A DNA stretch of 64,000 nucleotides, taken from Ga0077560 sp046330395 (lineage in GTDB: Bacteria > Actinomycetota > Thermoleophilia > Miltoncostaeales > Miltoncostaeaceae). Under the pieces are notes generated by a model, which was not told where the DNA came from, ran no database searches, and worked only from the letters and a program-made list of their open reading frames with translations. Location of the stretch: contig JAXLSS010000014.1 in the NCBI GenBank assembly GCA_046330395.1, positions 17,981 to 81,980 on the forward strand. Direction: 5' to 3'. How positions within the stretch are numbered: the first letter of the stretch is position 1; each line of letters starts with the position of its first letter. Made by a program: the position numbers and the translations under genes. This document shows, in pieces, positions 7,978 through 16,750 of the stretch.

Positions 7978-9554
7978 TCAGCGCACGATGGTGAAGGCCA
8001 CGGTCCGGGTCGTGCTGGTGGCGCCGCCCGCCGCCCTGGCCACCAGCGAAAGACGGTAGGTCCCCGCCGCGAGCTTCGCGCCCCTGATGCGACCGGAGAA
8101 GGTCACGGTGTTGGGACCGGGCTGATCCTGGTGGGTCGCCGATGCGAGCGCCGTCAGCCGCACGCACCTGGCCGCGCCGCGAGGGGCCCTGCCCGGGGCC
8201 ACGCAGCGTGCGCCGGCGCGCCGCCCCGACGAGACCCGCAGCACGGTGAAGGTGGTGATCGCCGCCTGCGAGTCGGTGTAGACGACCCGGGCGCCGAGGG
8301 CGCCCGGCGTCAGCATCCCGCCGCGTCGGGACGCCCGGAAACGCGACGCGCTGAGGCGCGGCGCGGTCAGCGCGGGCGCACCGGCGGCCCGCGGGCCGGC
8401 CCGCCCGCGGTTCCGCCTCCGGCGGCACCGGTCCCGGTGCCGCCGCCCGTCGTTCCGCCGGCACCGCCCGGGCCGCCCGCCGGGGTGCATCGGGCGTGTA
8501 GATCTCGGCGTCGGCGAAGGTGAACGCGCCCGGGCCCACGCCTCCGACCACGAGCACCTGGCCGGAGGGCAGCAGCAGCGCGGCGTGCCGCCGGACCTCC
8601 TCCGTCATCTCCGGGCCGCGGTCCAGGTGTTGGTCGCAGGATCGTAGAGCTCACTTTTCGACAGCACCTTCGTGCCGTCGGTCCCACCGGCCACCAGCAC
8701 CTTGCCGTTGAGCAGCAGGGTGGCGGTGGCGTCCTCACGGGCCACCGTCATCGCGCGGGCGGGAGCCCACTGCCCGGTCGCCGGCGTGTAGATCTCGGCC
8801 GTGGCCGTCACCGTGGGGTTGCGGACCCGGTGGTGGTCCTGCCTCCGGCCACCAGCACCCGGCCGTCGGCGAGCAGCGTCGCCGTGTGGCCGTCCCGGGT
8901 CGAGATCATCGGGTTGGTCGGCGACCAGCGGTCCGACGACTCGTAGATGCCCGCGCTCGCCGTGGGGCCGCCCCCCTGGGTCGTCCCGCCGACCGCGAGC
9001 ACCGTGCCGTCCCGGAGCTTCGTCAGCGTCATGTCCCAGCGTTTGACGACGTCGCTCGTGATCGTCCACGGGACGTCGGGATCCGCGGGGCGGTAGTGCG
9101 CCACGGCGCCGCTGGGCACGTTGTTCTTGAGGTCGCCGGCCACAAGCGCCGTCCCGTCGTCGAGCGGGACGGCCTTCATCGCGGTCGACAGCTGGATCGG
9201 GAAGTTCGGGAAGAGGGGCCGCGCGGGCGCCACCGTGTTGGTGGCCGGGTCGTACACCTGGGGACTGGCCCCGGCGATGAGCACCGTGCCGTCCCCGAGC
9301 AGGGCGACGTCGCCGATCGCCTGCGTGGTCGCCGCAGACCAGACCCCCGTGGCGGGGTCGTACAGCTCTGACCGGGCATCGGTGCTCGCGAACTGATTCC
9401 CCGTTGCGAAGACCTTGCCGTTGGGGAGAAGGGCCAGGCTGGGACCGAGCAGCTCGGTCAGCGGTGTGGTGGCCTTCCACGAATCGGCCTGCGCCGTCGC
9501 GGGGAGGACCCCGGTGAGCAGCATCAGGAATGCGCAGAACTTGGTGGGCCGCAT
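7978..9554 (-). pseudogene. Secreted kelch-repeat protein, broken by four apparent single-base deletions
   Basis: Pieces of one protein read in successive frames. The first piece starts at ATG 9554 with signal peptide MRPTKFCAFLMLLTGVLPATAQA and kelch-like repeats of the type LLPNGKVFATGN...SELYDPATGVW. The second continues near 8830 with AEIYTPATGQWAPARAM, the third near 8608 with MTEEVRRHAALLLPSGQVLVVGG. A Gly-rich linker follows near 8480 in another frame, then a C-terminal beta-domain ending TSTTRTVAFTIVR at 7978. Each junction is explained by one missing base, and repeat phase and composition continue across every break. Kelch propellers usually mediate binding or galactose-oxidase-like chemistry, which cannot be judged here. 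Sequence error is as likely as true decay. Confidence 0.7.
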
Positions 9555-9688
9555 GGGGCGCGATTCTGGGGGCCGGCTTCCGGCGCGTCAAGCGACGGAT
9601 GTGCGCCGTGCCGGGTCCCCCAGCACCCGTCCGCGTCCCCGGCATACGATCGCCGGGATTCAGCGATCCATGACCGAGGAGTCGGCCA

Positions 9689-10444
9689 ATGCTCCCCCAG
9701 TCGGTGCAGGCGTTCATCGATGCCGAGGCAGATGCAAGCCCGGTGGATCACTCCGACCTGCACGCCGTCTTCATCAACGGCACCCTCAAGCGCTCGCCCC
9801 AGGTGAGCCACACCGAGGGGCTCATCGAGATCAGCAAGCACCTCATGGAACGACGCGGCGTGCGGGTGGATGTGGTGCGCATGGTGGATCACGTCATCCC
9901 CCCGGGCGTGCAGCCGGACATGCGCGAGCACGGCTGGGATCGCGACGACTTCCCCGACATCTACCGCTCGCTGATCCAGCCCGCGGACATCGTGGTGCTG
10001 GCCACGCCCATCTGGCTGGGTGACCAGGCGTCTCCCACGCGCCTGGCGGTGGAACGGCTATACGGCTGGTCGGGCACCCTCAACGCCGCCGCCCAGTGGT
10101 CGTACTACGGCAAGGCCGGCGGGGTGCTGATCACCGGCAACGAGGACGGCGGCAAGCACTGCGCCGCCCAGTTGCTGTACGCGCTGCAGCACATCGGCTT
10201 CACCATCCCCCCGCAGGCCGACGCCTACTGGGTGGGTGAGGCCGGTCCCGGGCCGTCATACCTGGACGACGACCGCGGTGCGCACAACCACTGGACCACC
10301 CGCAACACGGTGTTCATGACCTGGAACCTGCTGCACGCGGCGCGGGCGCTGAGGGACGCGGGGGGCGTGCCCGCGTACGGCAACGTGACCACCAACTGGA
10401 ACCTGGCGGACGAGGATCACCCGAACCCGGAATACCGGGCATAA
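9689..10444 (+). CDS. NADPH-dependent FMN reductase / flavodoxin-fold oxidoreductase
   Basis: This is a 251-residue cytosolic flavodoxin-fold protein. The N-terminal strand-loop HAVFINGTLKRSPQVSHTEGL is the FMN phosphate loop of the NADPH-dependent FMN reductase family. ADIVVLATPIWLGDQASPTRLAVERL is the second flavin loop, and GKAGGVLITGNEDGGKHCAAQLLYALQHIGFTIPPQADAYW completes the fold. A flavin reductase or quinone reductase role is likely. The ATG at 9689 leaves about 130 bp to the divergent kelch gene, with TACGAT (9644-9649) as a possible -10. Its last codons lie inside the large inverted repeat that starts at 10435. Confidence 0.85.
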   Translation: MLPQSVQAFIDAEADASPVDHSDLHAVFINGTLKRSPQVSHTEGLIEISKHLMERRGVRVDVVRMVDHVIPPGVQPDMREHGWDRDDFPDIYRSLIQPADIVVLATPIWLGDQASPTRLAVERLYGWSGTLNAAAQWSYYGKAGGVLITGNEDGGKHCAAQLLYALQHIGFTIPPQADAYWVGEAGPGPSYLDDDRGAHNHWTTRNTVFMTWNLLHAARALRDAGGVPAYGNVTTNWNLADEDHPNPEYRA

Positions 10445-10523
10445 GGGCGCAGGCGCCACAAGAAGAAAGGTGCCCCGTGAATTCATGGGCACGTTGAAGC
10501 GGCGCATGCGCCCTTATGCCCGG
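10435..10523. repeat. Long imperfect inverted repeat, 23-nt arms
   Basis: Arms 10435-10457 and 10501-10523 are complementary at 22 of 23 positions and enclose 43 nt. The left arm contains the stop codon of the FMN reductase. The enclosed segment holds one copy of the repeated hairpin unit. It could be a terminator, an mRNA 3'-end protector or part of an RNA. Confidence 0.8.
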
Positions 10524-10579
10524 GAGGGAGCCGAGCCGCAACAAGAAAGGTGCCCCGTGCATTGCATGGGCACGTTGAA
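10463..10579. repeat. Two direct copies of a 36-37-nt hairpin unit, 80-nt period
   Basis: Copies at 10463-10498 and 10543-10579 share AAGAAAGGTGCCCCGTG, a variable centre, and ATGGGCACGTTGAA. Each contains the stem GTGCCC/GGGCAC. The centre is TGAA/TTCA in copy one and TGCA/TGCA in copy two, so self-complementarity is kept although bases differ. GCGCATGCG recurs after each copy and again in the palindrome at 10652. Nature unknown. Confidence 0.75.
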
Positions 10580-10594
10580 ACAGGGCGCATGCGA

Positions 10595-10648
10595 CCGTTG
10601 CCTTGAAGCAACGGCCAAGGAAAACCCCCGTCTGCTTTTGCTTTGGCC
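10595..10648. other. Two further stem-loops between the repeat units and the palindrome
   Basis: CCGTTGC/GCAACGG (about 10595-10613, six-base loop) is followed by GGCCAA/TTGGCC (about 10613-10648). With the flanking elements, nearly every base from 10435 to 10681 can pair locally. Confidence 0.55.
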
Positions 10649-10651
10649 ACT

Positions 10652-10681
10652 TTGAGACCCGGCGCATGCGCCGGGTCTCAA
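10652..10681. terminator. Perfect 30-bp palindrome, likely bidirectional terminator
   Basis: Positions 10652-10681 are exactly self-complementary, with arms beginning TTGAGACCC and centred on GCATGC. It ends 5 bp before the stop codon of the convergent subtilase. A preceding T-rich stretch (10633-10645) reads as an A tract for the opposite strand. Confidence 0.65.
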
Positions 10682-10685
10682 GGCG

Positions 10686-12302
10686 TTAGTGCTTCCGCAC
10701 CACCACGCGGCGGGCAGGCCGGACGGCCATGGTGGAGCCCTGCATGGCCTGAGCCTCGACCAGGTTGCGGCCGAAGTGGAGGCGCACGAGCCGCGACTGG
10801 GCCGCCGTGGGCGAACTCCATTTGCCCCCGTTGACGCGCCAGCGCAGGGCGTCGCCGTTCTGGACGTTCACGCGCAGGCGTGCGATGCGTCGGCGGGTGA
10901 ACACGGGGCCCCTGCCGCTGAACACGGCCTGGGGGGGCTGGGCGACGGTGACCGGGCCAACCACGGCCTCAACCGCGGCGAGGGCGTCGACGGCGCCGGC
11001 GCCGGTGCGCTGGTCCATGCCGGCGGGGCCCATGTCCCGGGCGCTGTTGCGCAGCACCTGCTCGGCGGGCGCGCCGCGCATGGCGGGGTTGGCCTGGGCG
11101 AGGAGGGCGAGCACCCCCGCCACCTGCGGGGAGGCCATGGAGGTGCCGGAGAACGCCACGTAGCCGTCGTTGACGCTGCTGGTGATGTTGACGCCGGGGG
11201 CCACCACGTCGGGCTTGGTGATCACCGTGCCGGCGGCGGGACCCGTGCCGTCCAGGTTGAGCCAGTTCACCGGCCCGCGGCTGGAGAACTCGGCCAGCGT
11301 GCCGTCGTCGGCGGTGGCGCCCACGGCCAGGCTCTCCGGATACCCGGCGGGGCTGCCCACCGTGGAGGGCCCGGGGCCGGTGTTGCCGGCGGCGAACACC
11401 GGGGTGATCCCCAGTTGCAGCCAGCGCTGGATGATGGAGTGGAACCACGGGTCGTTGGCGTCGTCCGCCGACCAGGAGTTGTTCACCGCCACGGGCTGGT
11501 CGGCCGTGGTGGGGTCGCCGTCGGGGTCGGTCATCCACTGGGCCGCCGACATGAGGGCGCTGCCGCCGCCCACGCCGTTGGCGGCGATGGCCTTGGCCAC
11601 GATCACCTTGGCGCCCGGCGCAACGCCGATGGGACGCCCGCCCGCGGCGCCGCCCACCATCGTGCCGATGGTGTGGGTGCCGTGGCCGTTGTCGTCGTAG
11701 GGGGTGTCCTGGCCGTTCACGAAGTCGCGCCAGGCCACCACCTTGCCGGCCAGGTCAGGGTGGTCGGCGTTTACCCCGGTGTCGATGGAGCCCAGCACCA
11801 CGCCGGTGCCGTTGAGTCCCGTGGCGCTCCACACCTGCGGCACGTGCATGGCGGCCAGGCCCCAGTTGCCGGCGCCGGAGTCCGGGAACGTCTCGATGGG
11901 GGCGCTGGCCGTGGTGGCCTCCGCCACGCGCACCGGGTGGTCCAGCTCCACGTGCGCCACGCCGGGGTCGGCGTTGAGGGCGGCGATCTCATCGGGGGTG
12001 GCGGTGAGGCCGATGGCGTTCACCAGCCAGAACCGGTGCACGGGGCCGCTGACGTCGTCCAGCACCTGGGGCTGGGTGGCGGCGGCGGTGCGCTTCAGCG
12101 CGGCCAGGAGCGCCTCGGGGCGGCCCTGGTAGTTGTCGCCGTCCACCTGCCGGGTGAGCGTCACCAGCACGGGGATGCCCTGGTCCGGGGCCGCGGTGGC
12201 CAGCCGGTCGACGAGGTCCGGGGACAGCTCGCCATGAGCGGGGGCCGCAAACAGTGTGAGCGCGGTGCACGCGCTGGCCAAGAGGGCGGCGGCGGTCGGC
12301 AA
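10686..12302 (-). CDS. Secreted subtilisin-family serine protease (S8)
   Basis: This is an exported S8 peptidase of about 538 residues from the TTG at 12302. The signal peptide is PTAAALLASACTALTLFAAPAHG. An inhibitor-I9-like propeptide follows, ending near PGVAHVELDHPVRV. The catalytic Asp is in GSIDTGVNADHPDL (about 174), His in DNGHGTHTIG (207), the oxyanion Asn in FAAGNTG (307) and Ser in SGTSMASPQVAG (388). A C-terminal beta-domain (RRRIARLRVNVQNGDALRWRVNGG) of about 80 residues ends in basic residues. The reading frame is open to ATG 12434; 12302 was chosen for its GAGG and compact signal peptide, but the start is uncertain. Likely role: extracellular protein degradation. Confidence 0.85.
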   Translation of the reverse strand: MPTAAALLASACTALTLFAAPAHGELSPDLVDRLATAAPDQGIPVLVTLTRQVDGDNYQGRPEALLAALKRTAAATQPQVLDDVSGPVHRFWLVNAIGLTATPDEIAALNADPGVAHVELDHPVRVAEATTASAPIETFPDSGAGNWGLAAMHVPQVWSATGLNGTGVVLGSIDTGVNADHPDLAGKVVAWRDFVNGQDTPYDDNGHGTHTIGTMVGGAAGGRPIGVAPGAKVIVAKAIAANGVGGGSALMSAAQWMTDPDGDPTTADQPVAVNNSWSADDANDPWFHSIIQRWLQLGITPVFAAGNTGPGPSTVGSPAGYPESLAVGATADDGTLAEFSSRGPVNWLNLDGTGPAAGTVITKPDVVAPGVNITSSVNDGYVAFSGTSMASPQVAGVLALLAQANPAMRGAPAEQVLRNSARDMGPAGMDQRTGAGAVDALAAVEAVVGPVTVAQPPQAVFSGRGPVFTRRRIARLRVNVQNGDALRWRVNGGKWSSPTAAQSRLVRLHFGRNLVEAQAMQGSTMAVRPARRVVVRKH

Positions 12303-12439
12303 TCCGTGCCGTGCCCTCGGGCCGAACTTGCCCGAGGTAAACAGGGTCCACTCCGTTGGATCTCTGCCGTACAACCCATGTATCGGAGGACCCCGGCGTG
12401 CCCTTGACGCGTGCGGCAGGCCCGTCGGCCGCACGCGGC

Positions 12440-12445
12440 TATCAT
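12440..12445 (+). promoter_or_regulatory. -10 hexamer, leaderless PAS-protein transcript
   Basis: TATCAT ends 6 nt before the ATG at 12452, and no ribosome binding site is visible. This matches the leaderless pattern of other genes here. Confidence 0.4.
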
Positions 12446-12451
12446 CGGTGC

Positions 12452-12901
12452 ATGCCCGTCTTCATCTGCCCGGCCTGTGCGCGTCGCGAGCGGGCGTCGG
12501 AGCGACTGTCGCGCCACCAGCCGCGCGGGTGCGCGCGCTGCGGCTTCGGATTCATGTTCGAGCTGCTGGAGGACTATTACGCCGGTCCAAACACGGCGCT
12601 GATCGTGTGCGACAAGGAGCGGCGCATCATCGCCGCGGGCCACTCCGCCACCGCGGTCACCGGGTACCGGGAGGGAGACCTCATCGGCCATGAGGTGGTG
12701 GGGCGCCTGCGCATGGGCAATTTCCCTAAGGGGGATCCCGCGAGCACGAGCCTGGAGTGGGGCGTGCGCCAGCTGGACGTGCCGTGCACGTTCCGTCCCG
12801 CGGGCCTGGAGGACGACCAGCCGGCCACCGCCGACTTCTTCCCCGCCTACGACGACGACGGCGGCCTGCTGGTGGCGATCACGCCGCGAAGCGGGGGATA
12901 G
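12452..12901 (+). CDS. Zinc-ribbon plus PAS-domain protein
   Basis: This 149-residue soluble protein begins with a zinc ribbon (CPAC at residues 6-9, CARC near 27-30). It continues with a PAS-like fold: FELLEDYYAGPNTALIVCDKERRIIAAGHSATAVTGYREGDLIGHEVVGRL, ending DDDGGLLVAITPR. There is no output domain, so it probably acts as a small sensor or adaptor through protein contact. Ligand and partner are unknown. The stop is followed at once by TAGACT, a possible -10 for the aldo/keto reductase downstream. Confidence 0.65.
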   Translation: MPVFICPACARRERASERLSRHQPRGCARCGFGFMFELLEDYYAGPNTALIVCDKERRIIAAGHSATAVTGYREGDLIGHEVVGRLRMGNFPKGDPASTSLEWGVRQLDVPCTFRPAGLEDDQPATADFFPAYDDDGGLLVAITPRSGG

Positions 12902-12934
12902 ACTCGCCGCATCACCGCACTGAGGGGGCGAACG

Positions 12935-13930
12935 GTGGAACGGCGACGGCTTGGCGAGAGCGATCTGGAACTGTCGGTCATCGGCCTGGGCACGTGGGTG
13001 TTCGGGGGGCGGTGGGGTGGCACCGAGGACGCTGATTCGCTGGCGGCCTGCCACGCCGCCATCGACACCGGGGTCAACTGGATCGACACGGCCGACATCT
13101 ACGGCCAGGGCCGGGCCGAGCAGGTGGTGGGGCGCGTGGTGCGGGAGCGCCACGGTGAGGTGCTGGTGGCCACCAAGGGCGGCGTGGCCTGGGAGGTCAC
13201 CGACGCCGGCCTCAACATCTGGCGCGAGGCCTCGGGCGACTACCTGCGCATGTCGCTGGACCGCAGCCTCACCGCCCTGGGCCTGGACCACGTGGACCTC
13301 TACCAGGTGCACTGGCCCGTGCCCGGCGTGCCCGCCGAGGACACCATGTCGGCGCTCGTGGACCTGCAGAGGGCCGGCAAGATCCGCCACTTCGGGGTGT
13401 CCAACTACGCGGCCGACGACCTGGCCGCCGCGCACGCCGCCGCGCCGTTCGTGAGCTACCAGCCCGGCTACCACGTGATGCGCCGGGGCATCGAGGCGGC
13501 GGAGCTGCCCTGGTGCGCCCGGCACCACGTGGGCGTCATCGCCTACGGGCCGCTGGCCCACGGGTTGCTCACCGGCAAGATGCGGGCCGACACCACCTTC
13601 CCGCCCAACGACTGGCGGGCCGCCAGCGAGTTCTTCGCCGACGGGCACCTGGGCGACCGGGTGGCCGTGGTGGAGGGCATGCGGCGCATCGCGGAGGAGT
13701 CGGGGCGCGCGGGTGGCGCCGCCGAGCTGGGCGTGATGTGGGTGCTGCGCCGGCCGGAGGTCACCGCGGCCATCGTGGGTGCCCGCAACGCCGAGCAGGC
13801 GCACGCCAACTCGGCGCTGGCACGGGCCGCGCTCACCGACGACGAGGCCGCCGCCATCGACCGGCTGCTGGCCGAGCACCCCGCGGCGTCCCGCGAGTAC
13901 GGCCACGGTGAGCCGCCCGTTCGCAGCTGA
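12935..13930 (+). CDS. Aldo/keto reductase
   Basis: This is a 331-residue NADPH-dependent oxidoreductase of the AKR superfamily, full length. The catalytic tetrad is visible as Asp/Tyr in WIDTADIYGQGRAE, Lys in VLVATKGG and His in YQVHWPVPG. Cofactor-binding features GVSNYAADDL and AIVGARNAEQAHAN are present. The GTG at 12935 follows GAGGGGG. It reduces aldehydes or ketones, and the physiological substrate is unknown. It ends in a hairpin at 13937-13956. Confidence 0.9.
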   Translation: MERRRLGESDLELSVIGLGTWVFGGRWGGTEDADSLAACHAAIDTGVNWIDTADIYGQGRAEQVVGRVVRERHGEVLVATKGGVAWEVTDAGLNIWREASGDYLRMSLDRSLTALGLDHVDLYQVHWPVPGVPAEDTMSALVDLQRAGKIRHFGVSNYAADDLAAAHAAAPFVSYQPGYHVMRRGIEAAELPWCARHHVGVIAYGPLAHGLLTGKMRADTTFPPNDWRAASEFFADGHLGDRVAVVEGMRRIAEESGRAGGAAELGVMWVLRRPEVTAAIVGARNAEQAHANSALARAALTDDEAAAIDRLLAEHPAASREYGHGEPPVRS

Positions 13931-13936
13931 ACGTTT

Positions 13937-13956
13937 CACCGGGATGACGCCCGGTG
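13937..13956 (+). terminator. Hairpin after the aldo/keto reductase
   Basis: CACCGGG and CCCGGTG form a 7-bp stem with a six-base loop just downstream of the stop codon. No U tract follows. Confidence 0.5.
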
Positions 13957-14011
13957 GGCGTGACGTGAGCCGCGCGGGGAACGGTGTGGGAAACCGCACT
14001 GCGCCACGCCG

Positions 14012-14983
14012 GTGCGTGCGGCAGGATCCCACCCGGACCATGGCGGACGCATCCTGAGCACTCACCAGCACAACGGCAACGCGCCCCACGCCATCAGCGT
14101 GCGGGGCCTGCGGAAGGCCTACGGGCCGGTGCAGGCGGTGGACGGCCTCGACCTCGATGTCCCCACGGGCGAGATCTTCGGCCTGCTGGGACCCAACGGG
14201 GCCGGCAAGACCACGGCCCTGGAGATCATCGAGGGTCTTCGGGAGCCCGACGACGGCGAGGTCACGGTGCTGGGCCGGCGGCCGTGGCCCCGCTCACCCG
14301 CGTTGCTGCGCCGCATCGGCGTGCAGCTGCAACGCAGCTCGGTGTTCGACGAGCTCACGGCCCGCGAGCAGCTGGTGACCTTCGCCGACCTGTACGGGGC
14401 GCCCGCGGACGCCGCCGACCGGCTGCTGGCCGCGGTGGGTCTGGAGGAGTCGGCGGGCGTGCGCACCAAGAAGCTCAGCGGCGGGCAGCAGCAGCGGCTG
14501 TCCATCGCCTGCGCCATCGTGCACACCCCCGAGCTGGTGTTCCTGGACGAGCCCACCGCCGCCCTCGACCCCCAGGCCCGCCGCAACCTGTGGGATCTCA
14601 TCCGCGACCTGCGCCGGGACGGCGCCACAGTGGTGCTCACCACGCACTCCATGGAGGAGGCCGAGGTGCTGTGCGACCGGGTGGCCATCATGGACGCGGG
14701 CCGCCTCCTGGCAGTCGACGCGCCGGCCGCGCTGGTGCGGGCTCTGGACCTGCCGGTGCGCATCACACTGCCGCCGGAGGCCATGTCCGTGCAGGAGGCG
14801 CGCGCCCTGCCGGGGGTGAGCGACGTGGACACCGGCCAGGCGGTGCTGACGCTGCGCGGGCCCGATCCCGCGGTGATCCTGGGCGGCCTCGCCCAGCAGG
14901 GCCGGCTGGGGGGCCTGCAGGTGCGCGGGGCCACCCTGGAGGACGTGTTCCTGCACCACACCGGGCGGGAGTACCGCGCATGA
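14012..14983 (+). CDS. ABC transporter ATP-binding protein (ABC-2 exporter type)
   Basis: This is the ATPase of an exporter, up to 323 residues. Walker A is GPNGAGKTT, the Q-loop falls in RRIGVQLQRSSVFDELTARE, the signature is LSGGQQQR, Walker B is LVFLDEPTAALDP and the switch His is in LTTHSMEEAE. A C-terminal regulatory tail of about 90 residues is typical of drug or antibiotic exporters. The start is unclear: GTG 14012 is the longest choice, and the domain itself begins near AISVRGLRKAYGP. The stop overlaps the permease start as ATGA, so the two are coupled. Substrate unknown. Confidence 0.9.
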   Translation: MRAAGSHPDHGGRILSTHQHNGNAPHAISVRGLRKAYGPVQAVDGLDLDVPTGEIFGLLGPNGAGKTTALEIIEGLREPDDGEVTVLGRRPWPRSPALLRRIGVQLQRSSVFDELTAREQLVTFADLYGAPADAADRLLAAVGLEESAGVRTKKLSGGQQQRLSIACAIVHTPELVFLDEPTAALDPQARRNLWDLIRDLRRDGATVVLTTHSMEEAEVLCDRVAIMDAGRLLAVDAPAALVRALDLPVRITLPPEAMSVQEARALPGVSDVDTGQAVLTLRGPDPAVILGGLAQQGRLGGLQVRGATLEDVFLHHTGREYRA

Positions 14984-16023
14984 ACCGCCAGCTCCGGGCC
15001 CTGGTGCTGCAGTCCGTGCGCTCCACGCTGCGCGACCGCACCGCCCTGTTCTTCATCTACGCGCTGCCGCTGATGTTCCTGCTGATCTTCGGGCTGCTGT
15101 TCGGCGGCAACAGCGGCACGCGACCGAAGGTGCTGGTGGTGGGCTCGGGCAGCGTGGTGTCCCATCTGCCCTCTGAGGTGCTGAACGTCAAGTCGGTGGG
15201 CGATGAGGCCAAGGCCCGCAAGGACGTCTCCGACGGCAATGCGGCGGCGGTGTTGCGCCAGGACGGCGACGTGGTGCACGTGGACTACTCCGGTGCCGAC
15301 CGCACCACCTCGGCCACCATCCTGGGGATCATGGATTCGGTGGTCAACCACGCCAACCTGGTGGCGGCGGGGGCCACCAACCCGAAGTTCTCGGTGCAGG
15401 CCGCCCAGGTGGAGGACAAGTCCCTGTCGGCCATCGAGTTCCTGGTGCCCGGCCTCTTGGGCTACGGCCTGTCCATCTCGGCGGTGTTCGGGCTGGCGCA
15501 GGGCATCGTCAACTGGCGGGGCACGGGTCTGCTGCGGCGCCTCATGCTGACCCCCGTCCGGCCCAGCCAGCTGGCCGCGGGGCGCGTGATCGCCGCGCTG
15601 ATCGTGGCCATCACGCAGGCCATCGCGTTCCTCATCGTGGGCGTGGTCGTGTTCGACCTGCACCTGCGCCACTCGTGGTGGATGGCGTTCCCGGTGGTGG
15701 CGGCCGGGGCGCTGGCGTTCCTGTCCATCGGGTTCGTGGTGGCCGCCTTCGCCAAGACCCAGGAGGCGGCCAGCGCCATCGCCAACGTCATCACGCTGCC
15801 CATGGCGTTCCTGGGCGGGGCCTTCGTGCCGCTGGACGTCGCTCCCGGGTGGGTGCAGGGCGTGGCGAGGGTGCTGCCCCTCTACTACGTCACCGAGGGG
15901 CTCAAGGACGTGATGGTGCGCGGGAAGGGGCCGGCCAGCGCCCTGCTGCCCATGGCCGTGCTGGTGGGCATCGCCGTGGTGCTGAGCGCCATCGGCGTCC
16001 GCCTCTTCCGCTGGGACGCCTAG
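14980..16023 (+). CDS. ABC-2 type transporter permease
   Basis: This 347-residue membrane protein pairs with the upstream ATPase. One N-terminal transmembrane helix (ALFFIYALPLMFLLIFGLLFG) is followed by an extracytoplasmic domain of about 150 residues and then five hydrophobic segments. These include VPGLLGYGLSISAVFGLAQGIV, VIAALIVAITQAIAFLIVGVVVF and AVLVGIAVVLSAIGVRLF. LMLTPVRPSQLAAGRV between helices is the family's conserved cytoplasmic loop. It overlaps the ATPase by 4 nt and the convergent oxidoreductase by 4 nt. It probably exports a lipid, drug or peptide. Confidence 0.9.
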   Translation: MNRQLRALVLQSVRSTLRDRTALFFIYALPLMFLLIFGLLFGGNSGTRPKVLVVGSGSVVSHLPSEVLNVKSVGDEAKARKDVSDGNAAAVLRQDGDVVHVDYSGADRTTSATILGIMDSVVNHANLVAAGATNPKFSVQAAQVEDKSLSAIEFLVPGLLGYGLSISAVFGLAQGIVNWRGTGLLRRLMLTPVRPSQLAAGRVIAALIVAITQAIAFLIVGVVVFDLHLRHSWWMAFPVVAAGALAFLSIGFVVAAFAKTQEAASAIANVITLPMAFLGGAFVPLDVAPGWVQGVARVLPLYYVTEGLKDVMVRGKGPASALLPMAVLVGIAVVLSAIGVRLFRWDA

Positions 16024-16712
16024 CCGTTCCCCGCCCGCACGATCTTGAGGTTGAACGCCGGGCTCCCGACGGTGCCCATCAGGCGCAACCACAGCGGCAA
16101 CCACATCTCCAGGCCCCGGGCGGCGGTGATGTCCCCCACGTCCAGCACGTCGCGGTGCCCCATGGCGACCAGCAGCTCGCGCACCAGGCCCTTGGCGGCG
16201 GGGTCGTCGCCGGCCACGAACACGGTGTGATCGCCGTCGCCCACCGTCTCGGGGTGGGTCATCAGCGCCGCGGTGAGCGTGTTGAGCGACTTCACCACCC
16301 GCACGTCCGGGTATTCGCGCTGGATCTGCTCCCCCAGCGAGTCGGTGTTGCACACCGACAGCGTGGGCGGGAAGCCGTTGCGGAAGTCCAGCGGGTTGGC
16401 GGTGTCCAGCAGCACCCGGGTGCCCAGCCGCGCGGCCCCGATCCCGGACAGCACCCGCAGCGTCACGTCGCCGGAGGTGGCGTTGATGATGAGGTCGGCG
16501 TCGGCCACCGCGTCGCGGAAGCTCAGCGGGGTCGCGCCCGCGTGTGCCGACTGCCACGTGGCGAAGGGCGGGTTGCCCATGCGGTCGGTCTCCGTGCGCG
16601 CCATCAGGTCCTTCACGTCGCGCGTCCCCACCGTGACCGTGTGCCCCAGCTCCAGCAGGCGCTCGGCCAGTGTGCGTCCCACGACGCCGGTTCCGAGTAC
16701 GGCGACCTTCAT
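16020..16712 (-). CDS. NADP-dependent oxidoreductase (NADPH:F420 / NpdG-like)
   Basis: This is a 230-residue Rossmann protein. MKVAVLGTGVVGRTLAERLLELGHTVTVGTRD is the dinucleotide site with a basic NADP-type pocket. ADLIINATSGDVTLRVL, LLDTANPLDF, VKSLNTLTAALM and HTVFVAGDDPAAKGLVRELLVAMGHRDVLDVGDITAARGLEMWLPLWLRLMG are hallmarks of the F420-dependent NADP oxidoreductase-like family. The partner may be F420, but many homologues have other substrates. It diverges from the TetR gene with 38 bp between them, so TetR probably controls it. Confidence 0.85.
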   Translation of the reverse strand: MKVAVLGTGVVGRTLAERLLELGHTVTVGTRDVKDLMARTETDRMGNPPFATWQSAHAGATPLSFRDAVADADLIINATSGDVTLRVLSGIGAARLGTRVLLDTANPLDFRNGFPPTLSVCNTDSLGEQIQREYPDVRVVKSLNTLTAALMTHPETVGDGDHTVFVAGDDPAAKGLVRELLVAMGHRDVLDVGDITAARGLEMWLPLWLRLMGTVGSPAFNLKIVRAGNG

Positions 16713-16750
16713 GATGTGCTCCTGGCGTGAACGGCGGGAGTGGCGCTTCG

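Noticed and set aside
10686..12407. Long plus-strand open frame of 572 residues
   Set aside because: It is the shadow of the subtilase, whose catalytic triad and signal peptide on the minus strand are unmistakable; the same reasoning removes other long antisense frames in this GC-rich window.
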